This document shows, piece by piece, positions 52,726 through 62,480 of a DNA stretch of 64,000 nucleotides (its first letter is position 1; each line of letters starts with the position of its first letter). Position numbers and translations under genes: made by a program. This stretch comes from Chitinophaga pinensis (lineage in GTDB: Bacteria > Bacteroidota > Bacteroidia > Chitinophagales > Chitinophagaceae), in the NCBI GenBank assembly GCA_943333125.1, contig CALQSB010000003.1, forward strand, positions 55,579 to 119,578, in the 5' to 3' direction. Below the pieces are notes generated by a model. That model saw nothing but the letters and a program-made list of their open reading frames with translations. It ran no database searches and was not told the origin of the DNA.

Positions 52726-53517
52726 ATGATTAAAAAAAGTATTAAAAAAGTTGCGACTCCCAAAAAGGCAATAAAGAAAATACTTATAAGCCAACCCAGG
52801 CCTGAAGGAAGTAAGTCTCCTTATTTTGAACTTGCTGTGAAATATGGTCTGGCTCTGGATTTTCATCCTTTTATAAAAGTTGAAGGCATTCCATCTAAAG
52901 ATTTCCGAAAACAAAAAATAGATATAGCGGCTTTTACTGCAGTTATTTTTACCAGCAGAAATGCCATTGACCATTTCTTTCGTATCTGTGAAGAAATGAA
53001 AATCAATGTTTCTCAGGATACCAAATATTTTTGCATCACAGAATCTGTTGCTTTGTATCTACAGAAGTTTATTTTATATCGCAAGCGAAAAGTTTTTTAT
53101 GGCGCAGATGGCCTGAACAAAAGTTTGTTTGATGTAATTAATAAGCACAAAGACAATGAAAAGTTCTTATATCCCTGTTCAGAATCCTTCGATAGCGAAA
53201 TCACAAACTGGCTTAAGAGTAATAAATGTGAGTATGCTACACCCGTACTTTACAAAATTGTAAGCAACGATATAAAAGAGATCATTGCAAGAGAGTATGA
53301 TGTGATTTGCTTTTTTACTCCTGGTGGCGTAAAAAGTTTGATTGAGAATTTCCCAAAATTTAAACAAAACGGAACAGCAATTGGCGCTTTTGGCGTAAAT
53401 ACTTTTAAAGCAGCAGAAGACGCGGGTTTAGTACTGTCTATAAAAGCTCCTTTACCACAATCACCCAGTATGGTAAGTGCATTAGAGATTTATTTAAAAT
53501 CACTTCCCAAAAAATAG
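52726..53517 (+). CDS. hemD: Uroporphyrinogen-III synthase
   Basis: A 263-residue enzyme closing and rearranging hydroxymethylbilane to uroporphyrinogen III in heme and corrinoid synthesis. The family is very divergent, but the two-domain pattern is recognisable: ILISQPRPEGSKSPYFELA at the N-terminus, the segment AVIFTSRNAIDHFF (SxNAV/I motif), the interdomain region and FLYPCSESFD, and DVICFFTPGGVKSLIE (SPSGV-like motif) followed by IGAFGVNTFKAAEDAG. An N-terminal basic extension (MIKKSIKKVATPKKAI) precedes the domain. Other heme genes are not adjacent; hemW is 3 kb upstream. Confidence 0.9.
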   Translation: MIKKSIKKVATPKKAIKKILISQPRPEGSKSPYFELAVKYGLALDFHPFIKVEGIPSKDFRKQKIDIAAFTAVIFTSRNAIDHFFRICEEMKINVSQDTKYFCITESVALYLQKFILYRKRKVFYGADGLNKSLFDVINKHKDNEKFLYPCSESFDSEITNWLKSNKCEYATPVLYKIVSNDIKEIIAREYDVICFFTPGGVKSLIENFPKFKQNGTAIGAFGVNTFKAAEDAGLVLSIKAPLPQSPSMVSALEIYLKSLPKK

Positions 53518-53573
53518 GGAAGAGCTAAATTTATCAGGGGATTATCATTTATTTTATTGATTCAAATTATCAC

Positions 53574-55625
53574 ATGGAGCCACATCAGCATACTAATGAA
53601 CTGATTCATGAGTCCAGTCCTTATTTATTACAACACGCTCACAATCCTGTAAATTGGTTGCCATGGAGTGAAGCAGTTCTGCAGCAAGCGAAAATTTCGA
53701 ATAAACCAATCTTAGTAAGCATAGGTTACTCAGCTTGTCACTGGTGTCATGTAATGGAAAGAGAAAGCTTTGAAGACAGGGACGTTGCTGCCTATATGAA
53801 TGATCACTTTGTTAATATAAAAATAGACAGAGAAGAGCGACCAGATCTCGATCATATTTATATGGACGCCGTTCAGATACTTACAGGAAGTGGTGGTTGG
53901 CCTTTAAATGTATTTTTAACTTCCGAAGGCAAGCCATTTTTTGGAGGTACTTATTTCCCTCCCGAAAAAAAATACAATAAACCTTCCTGGAAAGATATTC
54001 TCCATTTTATCATTGAAATTTGGAATAAAAACCGAAATGAAGCAGAAGAACAAGCCAATAAGTTAATTACTCATATCCAGGCAGCATCCATATCATTTAA
54101 TAAACCTGGGATTAATAAAACCGAAATCTTACAAAAACTGGATGATGATTTTTTCTCAGCATCAACCCAAAAAATATTAAAAAACGCCGATAAAGAATAT
54201 GGCGGATTTGGAACTGCTCCCAAATTTCCTCAAACATTTTCTATACAATTCCTTTTATTGTACAGTTATTTTTATAAAGATGAGGAATCAAAAGCTCATG
54301 CGTTATTCTCACTGCAATCCATGTTAAACGGAGGGATTTATGATCATCTGGCTGGTGGCCTGGCAAGATACAGCACTGATGAAAAATGGTTAGCACCTCA
54401 CTTTGAAAAAATGCTTTATGATAATGCGCTGTTGATTGATGTGCTTTGTGATGCGTGTCAAATCAGCGGCAATAATCATTTCAAAAAAGCCATCGAACAA
54501 ACTATTGATTTTTGTAAAAAAGAAATGCACGATTATAATGGTGGATTTTATGCAGCCCTGGATGCAGACAGCGAGGGTGTGGAAGGTAAATATTATGTTT
54601 GGGAAATCGAAGAAATACGAAATATTCTAAAAGAAGATGCCGTTGTATTTTGCGAATATTACCATGTGGAAGAAAATGGAAATTGGGAAGAAAAAAACAT
54701 CTTGCACAGTAAAAAATCATTTGATGAATTTGCGGCAGAAAAAAAAATCGACTCGAGATTTTTAGAGGTATCGTTAGAAAAATCCAGAGAAAAATTACTC
54801 ACTATCAGAAATAAAAGAATTCGTCCATCAACAGACGATAAAATTTTACTGGGCTGGAATGCCCTTTTCCTTAAAGCACTGGCTAAGGCGTCTGCAGTTT
54901 TAAAAAATGAATCTTATAAACAAACGTCGTTGGATTTGTATGAATTTATTATTAATAATTTTTCCGAAAATGGCAGCGTCGTTTACCATAGTTTCAAAAA
55001 TGGAAAGAAAAAATATCGTGCTTTCCTTGATGACTATGCCTGTCTTATTCAGGCATGTATAACAATGCAGGAATTAACTGGCGAAGAAAAGTACTTATTA
55101 CAAGCCAAATCACTAACTGAATTTGTAATCTCAGAATTTAAACAGGAAGGAGGAAATTTGTTTTTTTATACCAGTAAAAGCCAAAATGATGTGGTGATCA
55201 GAAAAGTGGAAGTAAACGATTCGGCCGTTCCCTCTGGCAACAGCATAATGGCGGAGAACCTGCTTTATCTGGCTAAGATTTTTGACCATCAGGAATGGCA
55301 AAATCAGGCAGAACAAATGCTGGCAGCTACACTAATACTAGTGGAGAAGCATCCTTCCAGCTTTTCGGTATGGTTATCGGTCATGCTAAAACATTGTAAA
55401 GGGTACAAGGAAATTATTATCACTGGAGGGGGCGCACTTACCTTGTTAAGGGAGGTTTTGTCTAATTTCATTCCCAATAAAATCATACAATCGTCAATTG
55501 TGGAAAAAAAATATCCGTTGTTGAAAAATAAAAAGTTCGGAAATGAAGGTTTGATATATGTTTGCGAAAATTTTTGCTGCTCTGAACCAATAGAAAGCAT
55601 CATGGAATTTCAAAAATTAATATAA
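53574..55625 (+). CDS. YyaL-type protein (DUF255 thioredoxin-like plus six-hairpin domain)
   Basis: A 683-residue protein. Residues about 5-165 form a thioredoxin-fold domain with the C55-x-x-C58 motif [16 protein letters not shown] characteristic of DUF255/YyaL and human SPATA20. The rest is an alpha/alpha six-barrel glycosidase-like domain with [33 protein letters not shown] and [13 protein letters not shown]. Molecular function is not established; a role in redox or sugar metabolism has been proposed for homologues. Full length and typical. The region between it and gldK carries the gldK -7 element. Confidence 0.92.
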   Translation: MEPHQHTNELIHESSPYLLQHAHNPVNWLPWSEAVLQQAKISNKPILVSIGYSACHWCHVMERESFEDRDVAAYMNDHFVNIKIDREERPDLDHIYMDAVQILTGSGGWPLNVFLTSEGKPFFGGTYFPPEKKYNKPSWKDILHFIIEIWNKNRNEAEEQANKLITHIQAASISFNKPGINKTEILQKLDDDFFSASTQKILKNADKEYGGFGTAPKFPQTFSIQFLLLYSYFYKDEESKAHALFSLQSMLNGGIYDHLAGGLARYSTDEKWLAPHFEKMLYDNALLIDVLCDACQISGNNHFKKAIEQTIDFCKKEMHDYNGGFYAALDADSEGVEGKYYVWEIEEIRNILKEDAVVFCEYYHVEENGNWEEKNILHSKKSFDEFAAEKKIDSRFLEVSLEKSREKLLTIRNKRIRPSTDDKILLGWNALFLKALAKASAVLKNESYKQTSLDLYEFIINNFSENGSVVYHSFKNGKKKYRAFLDDYACLIQACITMQELTGEEKYLLQAKSLTEFVISEFKQEGGNLFFYTSKSQNDVVIRKVEVNDSAVPSGNSIMAENLLYLAKIFDHQEWQNQAEQMLAATLILVEKHPSSFSVWLSVMLKHCKGYKEIIITGGGALTLLREVLSNFIPNKIIQSSIVEKKYPLLKNKKFGNEGLIYVCENFCCSEPIESIMEFQKLI

Positions 55626-55764
55626 AATTGTTTTGTTTTTAACACTTAGATTAACAATATTTAAATAATTTACACGTTTTGGAAAAAACAGGTTCAGTTT
55701 TTGTTATTAATTTAATGATTTATGATTTATTGAGTTCTGTTTTATTTTGAATTGAATTTATTAT

Positions 55765-55772
55765 TACATTTG
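55765..55772 (+). promoter_or_regulatory. TAnnTTTG -7 element of gldK
   Basis: TACATTTG matches the consensus, 22 bases before the gldK ATG. A TTTG at 55746-55749 gives only 15 bases of spacing, shorter than usual. Confidence 0.5.
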
Positions 55773-55794
55773 CGAATACCCACAAACACTTAAA

Positions 55795-57093
55795 ATGAAC
55801 AATCGGTTATTTTTCATGATAGCTATAGCAGCTATCACCGTAAACTCCAGCAGTTGTAAAATGTTAGGAGGCAAAAACAAGTCAGGTAGCGCATTGCCAA
55901 ATGACGGCCAGTTGCATGGAGTATCTCCCGATTCCAGATGGACTCCAACTAGGCCACCTGGAATGGTGTATGTCAATCCTGGAACTTTTCATATGGGGCC
56001 CAGCGATGAAGATGTAAACTATTCGTATACCGCCAGAAATAAATCTGTTTCCATAAGTGGTTTCTGGATGGATGCTACTGAAATTACAAATAATGAATAT
56101 CGTCAGTTTACCAATTGGGTACGTGATTCCACCGCAGCAAAATTGATGGGTTTTGTAAAGCAAGGTGCTGATGGTAATGAATATGTAGATTGGAAAAGAG
56201 CCAGCACTATTAAATGGGGCGACAAATCAACAATAGAAAAAATTGACGCAATCATCGTAACTCCAGATAACCGCATTTTTGGAAAAAAAGAATTAGATGC
56301 GTCTAAAATCGTTTATCAATCAGAAGTTTTTGATTATAAAGCAGCAGCACAAAATAGAGATGTTACCATTCCCCGCTCTGCATTTATAGTAAAAACAAAA
56401 GTTCCTGTTTATCCTGATTCTTTATGTTGGGTAAGAGATTTCTCTTATTCTTACAACGAGCCAATGGCTAAAAAATATTTCAATCACCCTGCATATGGCA
56501 ATTATCCAGTTGTTGGAGTAACCTGGAAACAAGCAACAGCCTTCTGCGAATGGCGTACACATTATATGTCTGCATTTCTTGAGTCTAAGAAAAGATCTCC
56601 AGAATCTGATTTTAGATTACCAACAGAAGCACAATGGGAATATGCAGCAAGAGGCGGACGTTCTCAGTCGGCATATCCTTGGGGTGGTCCTTACTTAAGA
56701 AATAAAAAAGGTTGCCTTTTGGCAAACTTCAAACCAGGTCGCGGGAATTATCCTGAAGATGGTGGTTTTTACACAGTAAGAGCAGATGCATACTGGCCTA
56801 ATGATTTTGGATTATACAATATGGCTGGAAATGTTGCAGAATGGACATCCTCTCTTTATTATGAAGGTGGATATAATTTTCAACATGACATGAATCCAGA
56901 TATTCGCTGGAATGCTAAAGATTCAGATCCACCAAGAATGAAGCGTAAAGTAATTCGTGGAGGAAGCTGGAAAGACGTTGGACATTTCCTACAAACAAGT
57001 ACACGCGCTTATGAATATCAAGACACATCAAAATCGTATATTGGTTTCAGATGCGTATTAGACTTACCTGCATCAGCCGTAAAACGTAGATAA
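55795..57093 (+). CDS. gldK: T9SS/gliding motility lipoprotein GldK (PorK-like)
   Basis: A 432-residue outer-membrane-associated lipoprotein that, with GldN, forms the ring of the type IX secretion system. The lipobox is NSSSC with C21. The rest is a formylglycine-generating-enzyme/sulfatase-modifying-like fold: PGTFHMGPSDEDVNYSYTARNKSVSISGFWMDATEITNNEYRQF, FRLPTEAQWEYAARGG, GLYNMAGNVAEWTSSL, VIRGGSWKDVGHFLQTSTR and YIGFRCV. In GldK/PorK this fold is structural rather than catalytic. It is the first gene of the gldKLMN cluster, but a terminator at 57141-57180 separates it from gldL. Confidence 0.95.
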   Translation: MNNRLFFMIAIAAITVNSSSCKMLGGKNKSGSALPNDGQLHGVSPDSRWTPTRPPGMVYVNPGTFHMGPSDEDVNYSYTARNKSVSISGFWMDATEITNNEYRQFTNWVRDSTAAKLMGFVKQGADGNEYVDWKRASTIKWGDKSTIEKIDAIIVTPDNRIFGKKELDASKIVYQSEVFDYKAAAQNRDVTIPRSAFIVKTKVPVYPDSLCWVRDFSYSYNEPMAKKYFNHPAYGNYPVVGVTWKQATAFCEWRTHYMSAFLESKKRSPESDFRLPTEAQWEYAARGGRSQSAYPWGGPYLRNKKGCLLANFKPGRGNYPEDGGFYTVRADAYWPNDFGLYNMAGNVAEWTSSLYYEGGYNFQHDMNPDIRWNAKDSDPPRMKRKVIRGGSWKDVGHFLQTSTRAYEYQDTSKSYIGFRCVLDLPASAVKRR

Positions 57094-57140
57094 AATATTT
57101 TCTTCTTATTTGAAACAATTCTAGAATTATTTACAGAAAA

Positions 57141-57180
57141 AATAACCCATTCTTAGTTGATGAACTTAGGATGGGTTATT
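57141..57180 (+). terminator. Intrinsic terminator between gldK and gldL
   Basis: AATAACCCAT (57141-57150) pairs perfectly with ATGGGTTATT (57171-57180); the stem extends by a few further pairs inward around an 8-14 base loop. It is followed by TTTA. It starts 48 bases after the gldK stop codon and 55 bases before gldL. Confidence 0.72.
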
Positions 57181-57184
57181 TTAC

Positions 57185-57192
57185 TAAATTTG
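57185..57192 (+). promoter_or_regulatory. TAnnTTTG -7 element of gldL
   Basis: TAAATTTG matches the consensus and starts just after the gldK terminator, 43 bases before the gldL ATG. No -33 at the usual spacing. Confidence 0.5.
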
Positions 57193-57234
57193 CAATCAAT
57201 TTAAAAAAACAATAAACCTTAAAAATTAAAAAAC

Positions 57235-57984
57235 ATGTCTTCAGTAAAAATCGATCCCAAAGTAAGTAAATGGATGGACGTTGCAGTATCACTAGCTGCA
57301 GCCGTAGTAATCTTCGGAGCACTTCAGAAAATTCTTCACACCCCTATTGCAGATTTATTCTTGAAAATCGGTCTTTATACCGAAGCAGCAATCTTTTTTA
57401 TGTATGGTGTTATTTATATTAAAGCTCCAATTATACCCGATCATGCACATCCAGCAAAGGCAATCAGCCCAATGGATGCAATGGATAAAATGCTTAAAGA
57501 AGCAGATATTAATCCTGCAAACATGAAGAAATTAGGAGAAGGATTTCAAAAATTAAATGCTACAGTTACCAATATTACTGATGTAAGTGATGTAGTTAAA
57601 TCTACAAGCGATTTTGGAGCAAAAACTAAAGAAGCTACTGCAGCAATCGGTTCTATGTCAGCTGCATTTAATAGCAGCGCAGCTACTATGGGTTCATTCA
57701 GCAATGCTGCAGAAAGTGCAAAAGGTTTCCATGATCAAGTACAGGTACTTACCAAAAATCTTGGATCATTGAATACTATTTATGAATTAGAATTAAAAGA
57801 AAGCAACAATCACTTAAAAGCGCTTAATAACTTCTATGGCAAATTAGCAGAAGCCAGTCAGGCAATGACATCAAGTGTTGAAGATGCAACTAAAGTAAAA
57901 GATCAAATCGCAACTTTAGCTGTTAATCTTGGTAAACTGAATTCAGTTTATGGCAACATGCTTGGTGCTATGCAAGGAAGATAA
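57235..57984 (+). CDS. gldL: T9SS inner-membrane motor protein GldL
   Basis: A 249-residue inner-membrane protein, the stator-like partner of GldM in the proton-driven T9SS motor. Two membrane helices at about 15-34 and 41-60. The second helix holds a conserved glutamate (E50 in LYTEAAIFFMYG), corresponding to the residue implicated in proton flow. The cytoplasmic C-terminal domain (about 85-249) is rich in Ala, Ser and Lys and predicted to be helical. It begins 43 bases after its -7 element and precedes gldM by 60 bases. Confidence 0.95.
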   Translation: MSSVKIDPKVSKWMDVAVSLAAAVVIFGALQKILHTPIADLFLKIGLYTEAAIFFMYGVIYIKAPIIPDHAHPAKAISPMDAMDKMLKEADINPANMKKLGEGFQKLNATVTNITDVSDVVKSTSDFGAKTKEATAAIGSMSAAFNSSAATMGSFSNAAESAKGFHDQVQVLTKNLGSLNTIYELELKESNNHLKALNNFYGKLAEASQAMTSSVEDATKVKDQIATLAVNLGKLNSVYGNMLGAMQGR

Positions 57985-58044
57985 TCCGGCTTGCTGATAT
58001 TATAATTCAAACAATTTTCATAAAAATACTTAATATAATTAGTT

Positions 58045-59580
58045 ATGGCTTTACCCGCAGAGCCCCGGCAGAAGATGATCAACCTGATGTACTTGGTGTT
58101 AACCGCACTCTTGGCATTAAACGTATCATCCGAAATCTTGAATGCCTTCAAGGTTGTAGATAAAAGTTTGATGACATCAAACGATAATCTTAAAAACGCA
58201 AACAATACCTTATACGCTTCACTGGATGCTAAATTAAAAGATCCAATGACAGCAGAAAAGGCAAAACCATGGAATGAGAAAGCTTTGATTGCTCAGAAAT
58301 ATTCATCTGATTTAAACACCTACATCGAACAACTCAAAGTTGATTTGAAAAAAGAAGCTGGAGAGCATGAAGTAGAAGTAGATGGCAAAAAAGTAATGCA
58401 ATACAAAGAAGATGACCTGGAAGCTGCCACAAGATTATTCGGAGACGAAGAAGGTGGTAAAAATAAAGGTCCTGAATTTGAAGCTAAACTTAAAAAATTC
58501 AGAACTGATATGTTGAAAATTGATACTGGTATAGCAAAAGAATTTGCAAAAACATTTCCTGTTGATGCAGAATACAAAACAATTGGCCAGGACGGAAAAG
58601 AAAAAGATTTTACTTTCGCTTATTTCCACATGACACCAACTGTTGCTGCGATTACTTTATTAAGTAAGTTTCAAAATAACGTGAAAAATGGAGAAAATCA
58701 GATTGTAACTTATTGCCACAATCAAGTTGGAGCTGTTAAAGTAGTTTACGATCAATTTGCTGCTTTAGTTGGACAAAGTTCAAACTACGTTATGCCAGGA
58801 GAAGAAATGGAAATCACAGCAGGTGTGGGTGCTTATAGTAAAGCGGCTCAGCCTCAAATTTCTATCGGTGGATCATCTATGCCTCTTGGAGAAGATGGAA
58901 GAGCAAGTTTCAAAACAAAAGTAAGTGGTTCTGGTGCAAGAACAGTTCCTGTAAATGTTACTTACACCAAACCCGATGGAACAAAAGAAACCAAAACCTT
59001 TGATGTTAAATACACGGTAGGTACACCAGGCGGCGCTGCTGTTATGCCTGATAAAATGAACGTGTTTTACATTGGTGTTGACAATCCTGTAACAATCGGT
59101 TCACCAACAGGCTGGGATAAAACCACAGTTTCAATGAGTAATGGTACTATTGCTGGAAATGGATCTGTAAGAATAGTTCGTGTTACCACTATTGGAAAAT
59201 CTACAATAACTGTAGTTGCGGATAAAAAGCCTACAGCATTCGAATTCAGAGTTAAAAGAATTCCAGATCCTGTTTTCAAAGTAGGTTCTGGTAAAGTAAG
59301 GATGCCTTCAGTAGAATTTAAAAGTCAGTCTTTCTGTCGTGCAGAGTTGGAAAACTTTGATTTCGATTTGAGATTTAACGTTCTAAGCGCTACTGTTTAC
59401 TTTTCTGGAGCTAATTTCCCAAATGTTGCATCAGCAACTTTGCAAGGGAACAATTTAGGACCATTAAGTACGTTTATATCTAGATGTGGTCCAGGTTCAG
59501 TTATTACATTTGATAATGTGAAGGTTCAAGGTCCGGATGGTATCAGAACAATCGAAGGAAAATCAATTGCTCTATATTAA
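58045..59580 (+). CDS. gldM: T9SS periplasmic shaft protein GldM
   Basis: A 511-residue protein with one N-terminal membrane helix (about 12-34, MINLMYLVLTALLALNVSSEI) and a long periplasmic region made of successive domains (helical D1 about 40-220, then three beta-sandwich domains to 511) that transmits force from GldL to the GldK/GldN ring. The N-terminus MALPAEPRQKMINLMYLVLTALLALN is typical of the family. The C-terminus ends in GIRTIEGKSIALY. Normal length. gldN follows after 11 bases. Confidence 0.95.
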   Translation: MALPAEPRQKMINLMYLVLTALLALNVSSEILNAFKVVDKSLMTSNDNLKNANNTLYASLDAKLKDPMTAEKAKPWNEKALIAQKYSSDLNTYIEQLKVDLKKEAGEHEVEVDGKKVMQYKEDDLEAATRLFGDEEGGKNKGPEFEAKLKKFRTDMLKIDTGIAKEFAKTFPVDAEYKTIGQDGKEKDFTFAYFHMTPTVAAITLLSKFQNNVKNGENQIVTYCHNQVGAVKVVYDQFAALVGQSSNYVMPGEEMEITAGVGAYSKAAQPQISIGGSSMPLGEDGRASFKTKVSGSGARTVPVNVTYTKPDGTKETKTFDVKYTVGTPGGAAVMPDKMNVFYIGVDNPVTIGSPTGWDKTTVSMSNGTIAGNGSVRIVRVTTIGKSTITVVADKKPTAFEFRVKRIPDPVFKVGSGKVRMPSVEFKSQSFCRAELENFDFDLRFNVLSATVYFSGANFPNVASATLQGNNLGPLSTFISRCGPGSVITFDNVKVQGPDGIRTIEGKSIALY

Positions 59581-59591
59581 AATTAAATTCT

Positions 59592-60614
59592 ATGAAAAGT
59601 AGGTTGCTCAAGTTTCTTTTTCTTGCTGTGGTATTTTGTGGATTAGCAAATGTTGCTGATGCCCAAAAGCCAAGAAAGTCAACAAAAAGATCAACTAAAA
59701 CAAAAACTAAGGCTAATATCCAGGCTACAGAAGCAACTGCAGATACTGCTGTTGTTGCCGCAGCTCCTGAGGTTAAAGAACCTGTCAGCGACAGCTTGCC
59801 AATAAAGATTGTCAAGGTTTCTCTGAGACCCGACGAAGCTGTAGAAACCTCTGTATTAAGAGAAAGGACGCCATTAGCTTATGAGCACTTACGTGCCGAT
59901 GACGCTGTTTATCGTCATAGAATATGGAGAGAATTAGATACCAGAGAAAAACAAAACTTACCTTTCATGTATGCTGCAGATGCAGATAATGGAAATCAAA
60001 GGTTTATTTCAATTATACTTCAGGCATTACAAGACAGTACAAGAGCAATTACCGCTTTCTCTGCTGTAGATGATCGTTTTACAACCCCAATGACTAAAGC
60101 AGAAATAGCTAAGGCTGTGGTTGGTGAAGAAGTAGAAGTTCCTGATTATGATTCTGTAGGTAATCTAATCGGAACCAAGAAAAAACGCAATGATATCAAT
60201 CTGGATTCTTTCTACAAATTTCATTTAAAAGAGGAAGTTATTTTTGATAAAGAAAGCTCAAGATTATTCTGGAGAATTTTAGGAATTGCACCTGTAAAGA
60301 ATATCATCACTTCAAGTGGAGTTGATCTTGGCCCTACAGAACTATTCTGGGTTTACTATCCCGACATGAGACCCGTATTCGCCAGTTTTGAAGTATATAA
60401 TGGAAAAAACTTTGGAGGAAGAATGAGTTGGGAAGAATTGTTTGAAAGCAGAATGTTTTCAGCAAGAATAATAAAAAGTTCCATGGACAATCCAAGAGAT
60501 ATTCAAATCAAGAATTTCTCCGGCTTAACTGAAAATGGAATTCTTCAATTATTCGAGGGCGAAAATATCAAAGAAAAAATATTCACTTACGAACAAGATC
60601 TTTGGAGTTATTAA
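59592..60614 (+). CDS. gldN: T9SS ring component GldN
   Basis: A 340-residue exported protein that forms the outer-membrane ring of the T9SS with GldK. Signal peptide about 1-24 (ending NVADAQ), then a lysine/threonine-rich segment (about 25-45) and a long alanine/proline linker before the conserved domain, with LRERTPLAYEHLRADDAVYRHRIWRELDTREKQNLPFMY, FFKFHLKEEVIFDKESSRLFWRILGIAPV-like segments, and LFWVYYPDMRPVFASFEVYNGKNFGGRMSWEELFESRMF. The last gene of the cluster; a terminator follows at 60633-60660. Confidence 0.94.
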   Translation: MKSRLLKFLFLAVVFCGLANVADAQKPRKSTKRSTKTKTKANIQATEATADTAVVAAAPEVKEPVSDSLPIKIVKVSLRPDEAVETSVLRERTPLAYEHLRADDAVYRHRIWRELDTREKQNLPFMYAADADNGNQRFISIILQALQDSTRAITAFSAVDDRFTTPMTKAEIAKAVVGEEVEVPDYDSVGNLIGTKKKRNDINLDSFYKFHLKEEVIFDKESSRLFWRILGIAPVKNIITSSGVDLGPTELFWVYYPDMRPVFASFEVYNGKNFGGRMSWEELFESRMFSARIIKSSMDNPRDIQIKNFSGLTENGILQLFEGENIKEKIFTYEQDLWSY

Positions 60615-60632
60615 TATTCTAAATCTATTTAT

Positions 60633-60660
60633 AAAGCCCTTTCTTAACCGAAAGGGCTTT
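60633..60660. terminator. Bidirectional terminator between gldN and uvrC
   Basis: An 11-bp perfect stem (AAAGCCCTTTC/GAAAGGGCTTT) with a 6-base loop, 19 bases after the gldN stop and 6 bases after the end of uvrC on the other strand. T-rich tails are short on both sides. Confidence 0.78.
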
Positions 60661-60665
60661 GTCAT

Positions 60666-62480
60666 TTAATGAACTTCCTGTTTATGGAAATAATCAAAAA
60701 TAAGTTTTGCCTTTGCCTTTCCAATTTCTAATGCTATTTCTTCTTTAGAAAGTTCAATTATTTTTTTTACAGACTTGAATTTCTTTAATAAAGAATCAGC
60801 TGTGGCTTTACCTATTCCCGCTATTTTTTCAAGCTCATTATTTATTGCTGCATTACTTCTCTGATTTCTATGAAAACTAATGCCAAAACGATGCACCTCA
60901 TCTCTGATTCTTCTGATTAGTTTAAGGCTATCACTATTCCAAGGTAACTCAACAGATAAAGTATCGCCAGCAAAAAAAAGTTCTTCTCTGTTTTTTGCCA
61001 AACCTACTAATGTTGTTTTGCCAATTAATCCAAGTTCCGCAATACTTTCAAGCGCAGCACTCAATTGTCCTTTGCCACCATCAATAATGATCAGGTCAGG
61101 AAGCAATGCTCCTGTTTCCAGGACTTTTTTGTATCTACGAAATACAATTTCTTTCATAGAAGCAAAGTCATTAATTCCTTCTACCGTTTTTATATTAAAA
61201 TGGCGGTAATCATTTTTACTCGGCAAACCATTTTTAAAACAAACCATTGCGGCAACAGCATTAGTGCCATGGAGATTAGAATTGTCAAAACATTCTATAT
61301 GGCTGGGTAAAGATTGTAATTGAAGATCTTTTTGTAATTGTTGCAGTACAACATTTACTTCATCAGAAGTTTTTTCTTCTAAGTGCAATATTTTTTTTGC
61401 AATTATTTCACGGTTGAAATAATCTGCATTTTTTTGAGAAAGATCCAAAAGTTTTTTCTTGTCTCCGGCTCTTGGTATAGTTTGAATAATATTTTTATCC
61501 GGATAGTCTATTTCAAATGGGATAATAATTTCATTGGCTTCGCTGTTAAAAGTTTCCCTTAATTGTAAAATCGCAAATTGTAAAATTTCCGCTTTCGATT
61601 CTTCAAGTCTTTTTTCAAGCGTTATTGTTTTGGTATAAATAATACTGCCATCATTTACTGCCAGATAATTAACGTAGGCAATATCTCCCTCTTCCAGAAT
61701 ACTGAATACATCTACCGTTCCAGTCTTGGTATTCACAACAGATGATTTCGCCTTGAATTGCTCCAGTGAAATAATTTTTTGCTGAATCAGTGCTGCTTTT
61801 TCAAACTCAAGCACTTCAGAAAACACAGATACTTTGTTTTTTAATTCCTGCATTAATGGATTCAGATTTCCTTTTAATAAAGCCATCATTTGCTGAATCC
61901 CTTTGTCATAATCTTCAAAACTTTGCAGACCTTCACAAGGGCCTTTACAATTACCCAGGTGATACTCAAGACATACCTTGAATTTTTTCTTTTGAATATT
62001 ATTTTCGGTAAGATTTAATTTGCAGGTTCGAAGTGGAAAATACTGCTTGATAAAATCAAGCATTTCTTTCACATTAATGATTGAAGTATATGGCCCAAAA
62101 TATCGTGATCCATCCTTTATTTTTTTTCTCGAAAAAAAAACTCTTGGAAAGGGTTCGTTTTTGATTACAACAAAAGGATAACCTTTATCGTCCTTTAAAC
62201 AAATATTATAATGAGGTTGAAATTCTTTTATTAATGAATTTTCGAGAAAAAAAGCATCTTGTTCGTTATCAACAATTGTAAATTCGATTTTTGAAATTCT
62301 TTTTACCAATTCAATCGTTTTCTGATTGTCTAATGATCTGTTGAAATAACTACTGATTCTTTTTTTTAAATGCTTTGCTTTTCCAACATAAATCAAAGTT
62401 TCATCCACATCAAAGTACTTGTAGATTCCTGGTAGTAAAGGAATTCCGGATGATATTTTTGAATATTCACTATTGGTCAT
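60666..62480 (-). CDS. uvrC: UvrABC excinuclease subunit C
   Basis: A 604-residue nuclease making the dual incision in nucleotide excision repair. The GIY-YIG domain (about 15-95, GIYKYFDVDETLIYVGKAKHLKKRISSYF) makes the 3' incision. A cysteine-containing segment (CLEYHLGNCKGPCEG), a UvrB-interacting UVR motif, and an RNase H-like domain (IECFDNSNLHGTNAVAAMVCF, LIIIDGGKGQLSAAL) for the 5' incision follow. Tandem helix-hairpin-helix motifs end the protein (LEKIAGIGKATADSLLKKF). The start lies 11 bases inside the upstream lipoprotein gene, suggesting cotranscription. Confidence 0.96.
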   Translation of the reverse strand: MTNSEYSKISSGIPLLPGIYKYFDVDETLIYVGKAKHLKKRISSYFNRSLDNQKTIELVKRISKIEFTIVDNEQDAFFLENSLIKEFQPHYNICLKDDKGYPFVVIKNEPFPRVFFSRKKIKDGSRYFGPYTSIINVKEMLDFIKQYFPLRTCKLNLTENNIQKKKFKVCLEYHLGNCKGPCEGLQSFEDYDKGIQQMMALLKGNLNPLMQELKNKVSVFSEVLEFEKAALIQQKIISLEQFKAKSSVVNTKTGTVDVFSILEEGDIAYVNYLAVNDGSIIYTKTITLEKRLEESKAEILQFAILQLRETFNSEANEIIIPFEIDYPDKNIIQTIPRAGDKKKLLDLSQKNADYFNREIIAKKILHLEEKTSDEVNVVLQQLQKDLQLQSLPSHIECFDNSNLHGTNAVAAMVCFKNGLPSKNDYRHFNIKTVEGINDFASMKEIVFRRYKKVLETGALLPDLIIIDGGKGQLSAALESIAELGLIGKTTLVGLAKNREELFFAGDTLSVELPWNSDSLKLIRRIRDEVHRFGISFHRNQRSNAAINNELEKIAGIGKATADSLLKKFKSVKKIIELSKEEIALEIGKAKAKLIFDYFHKQEVH

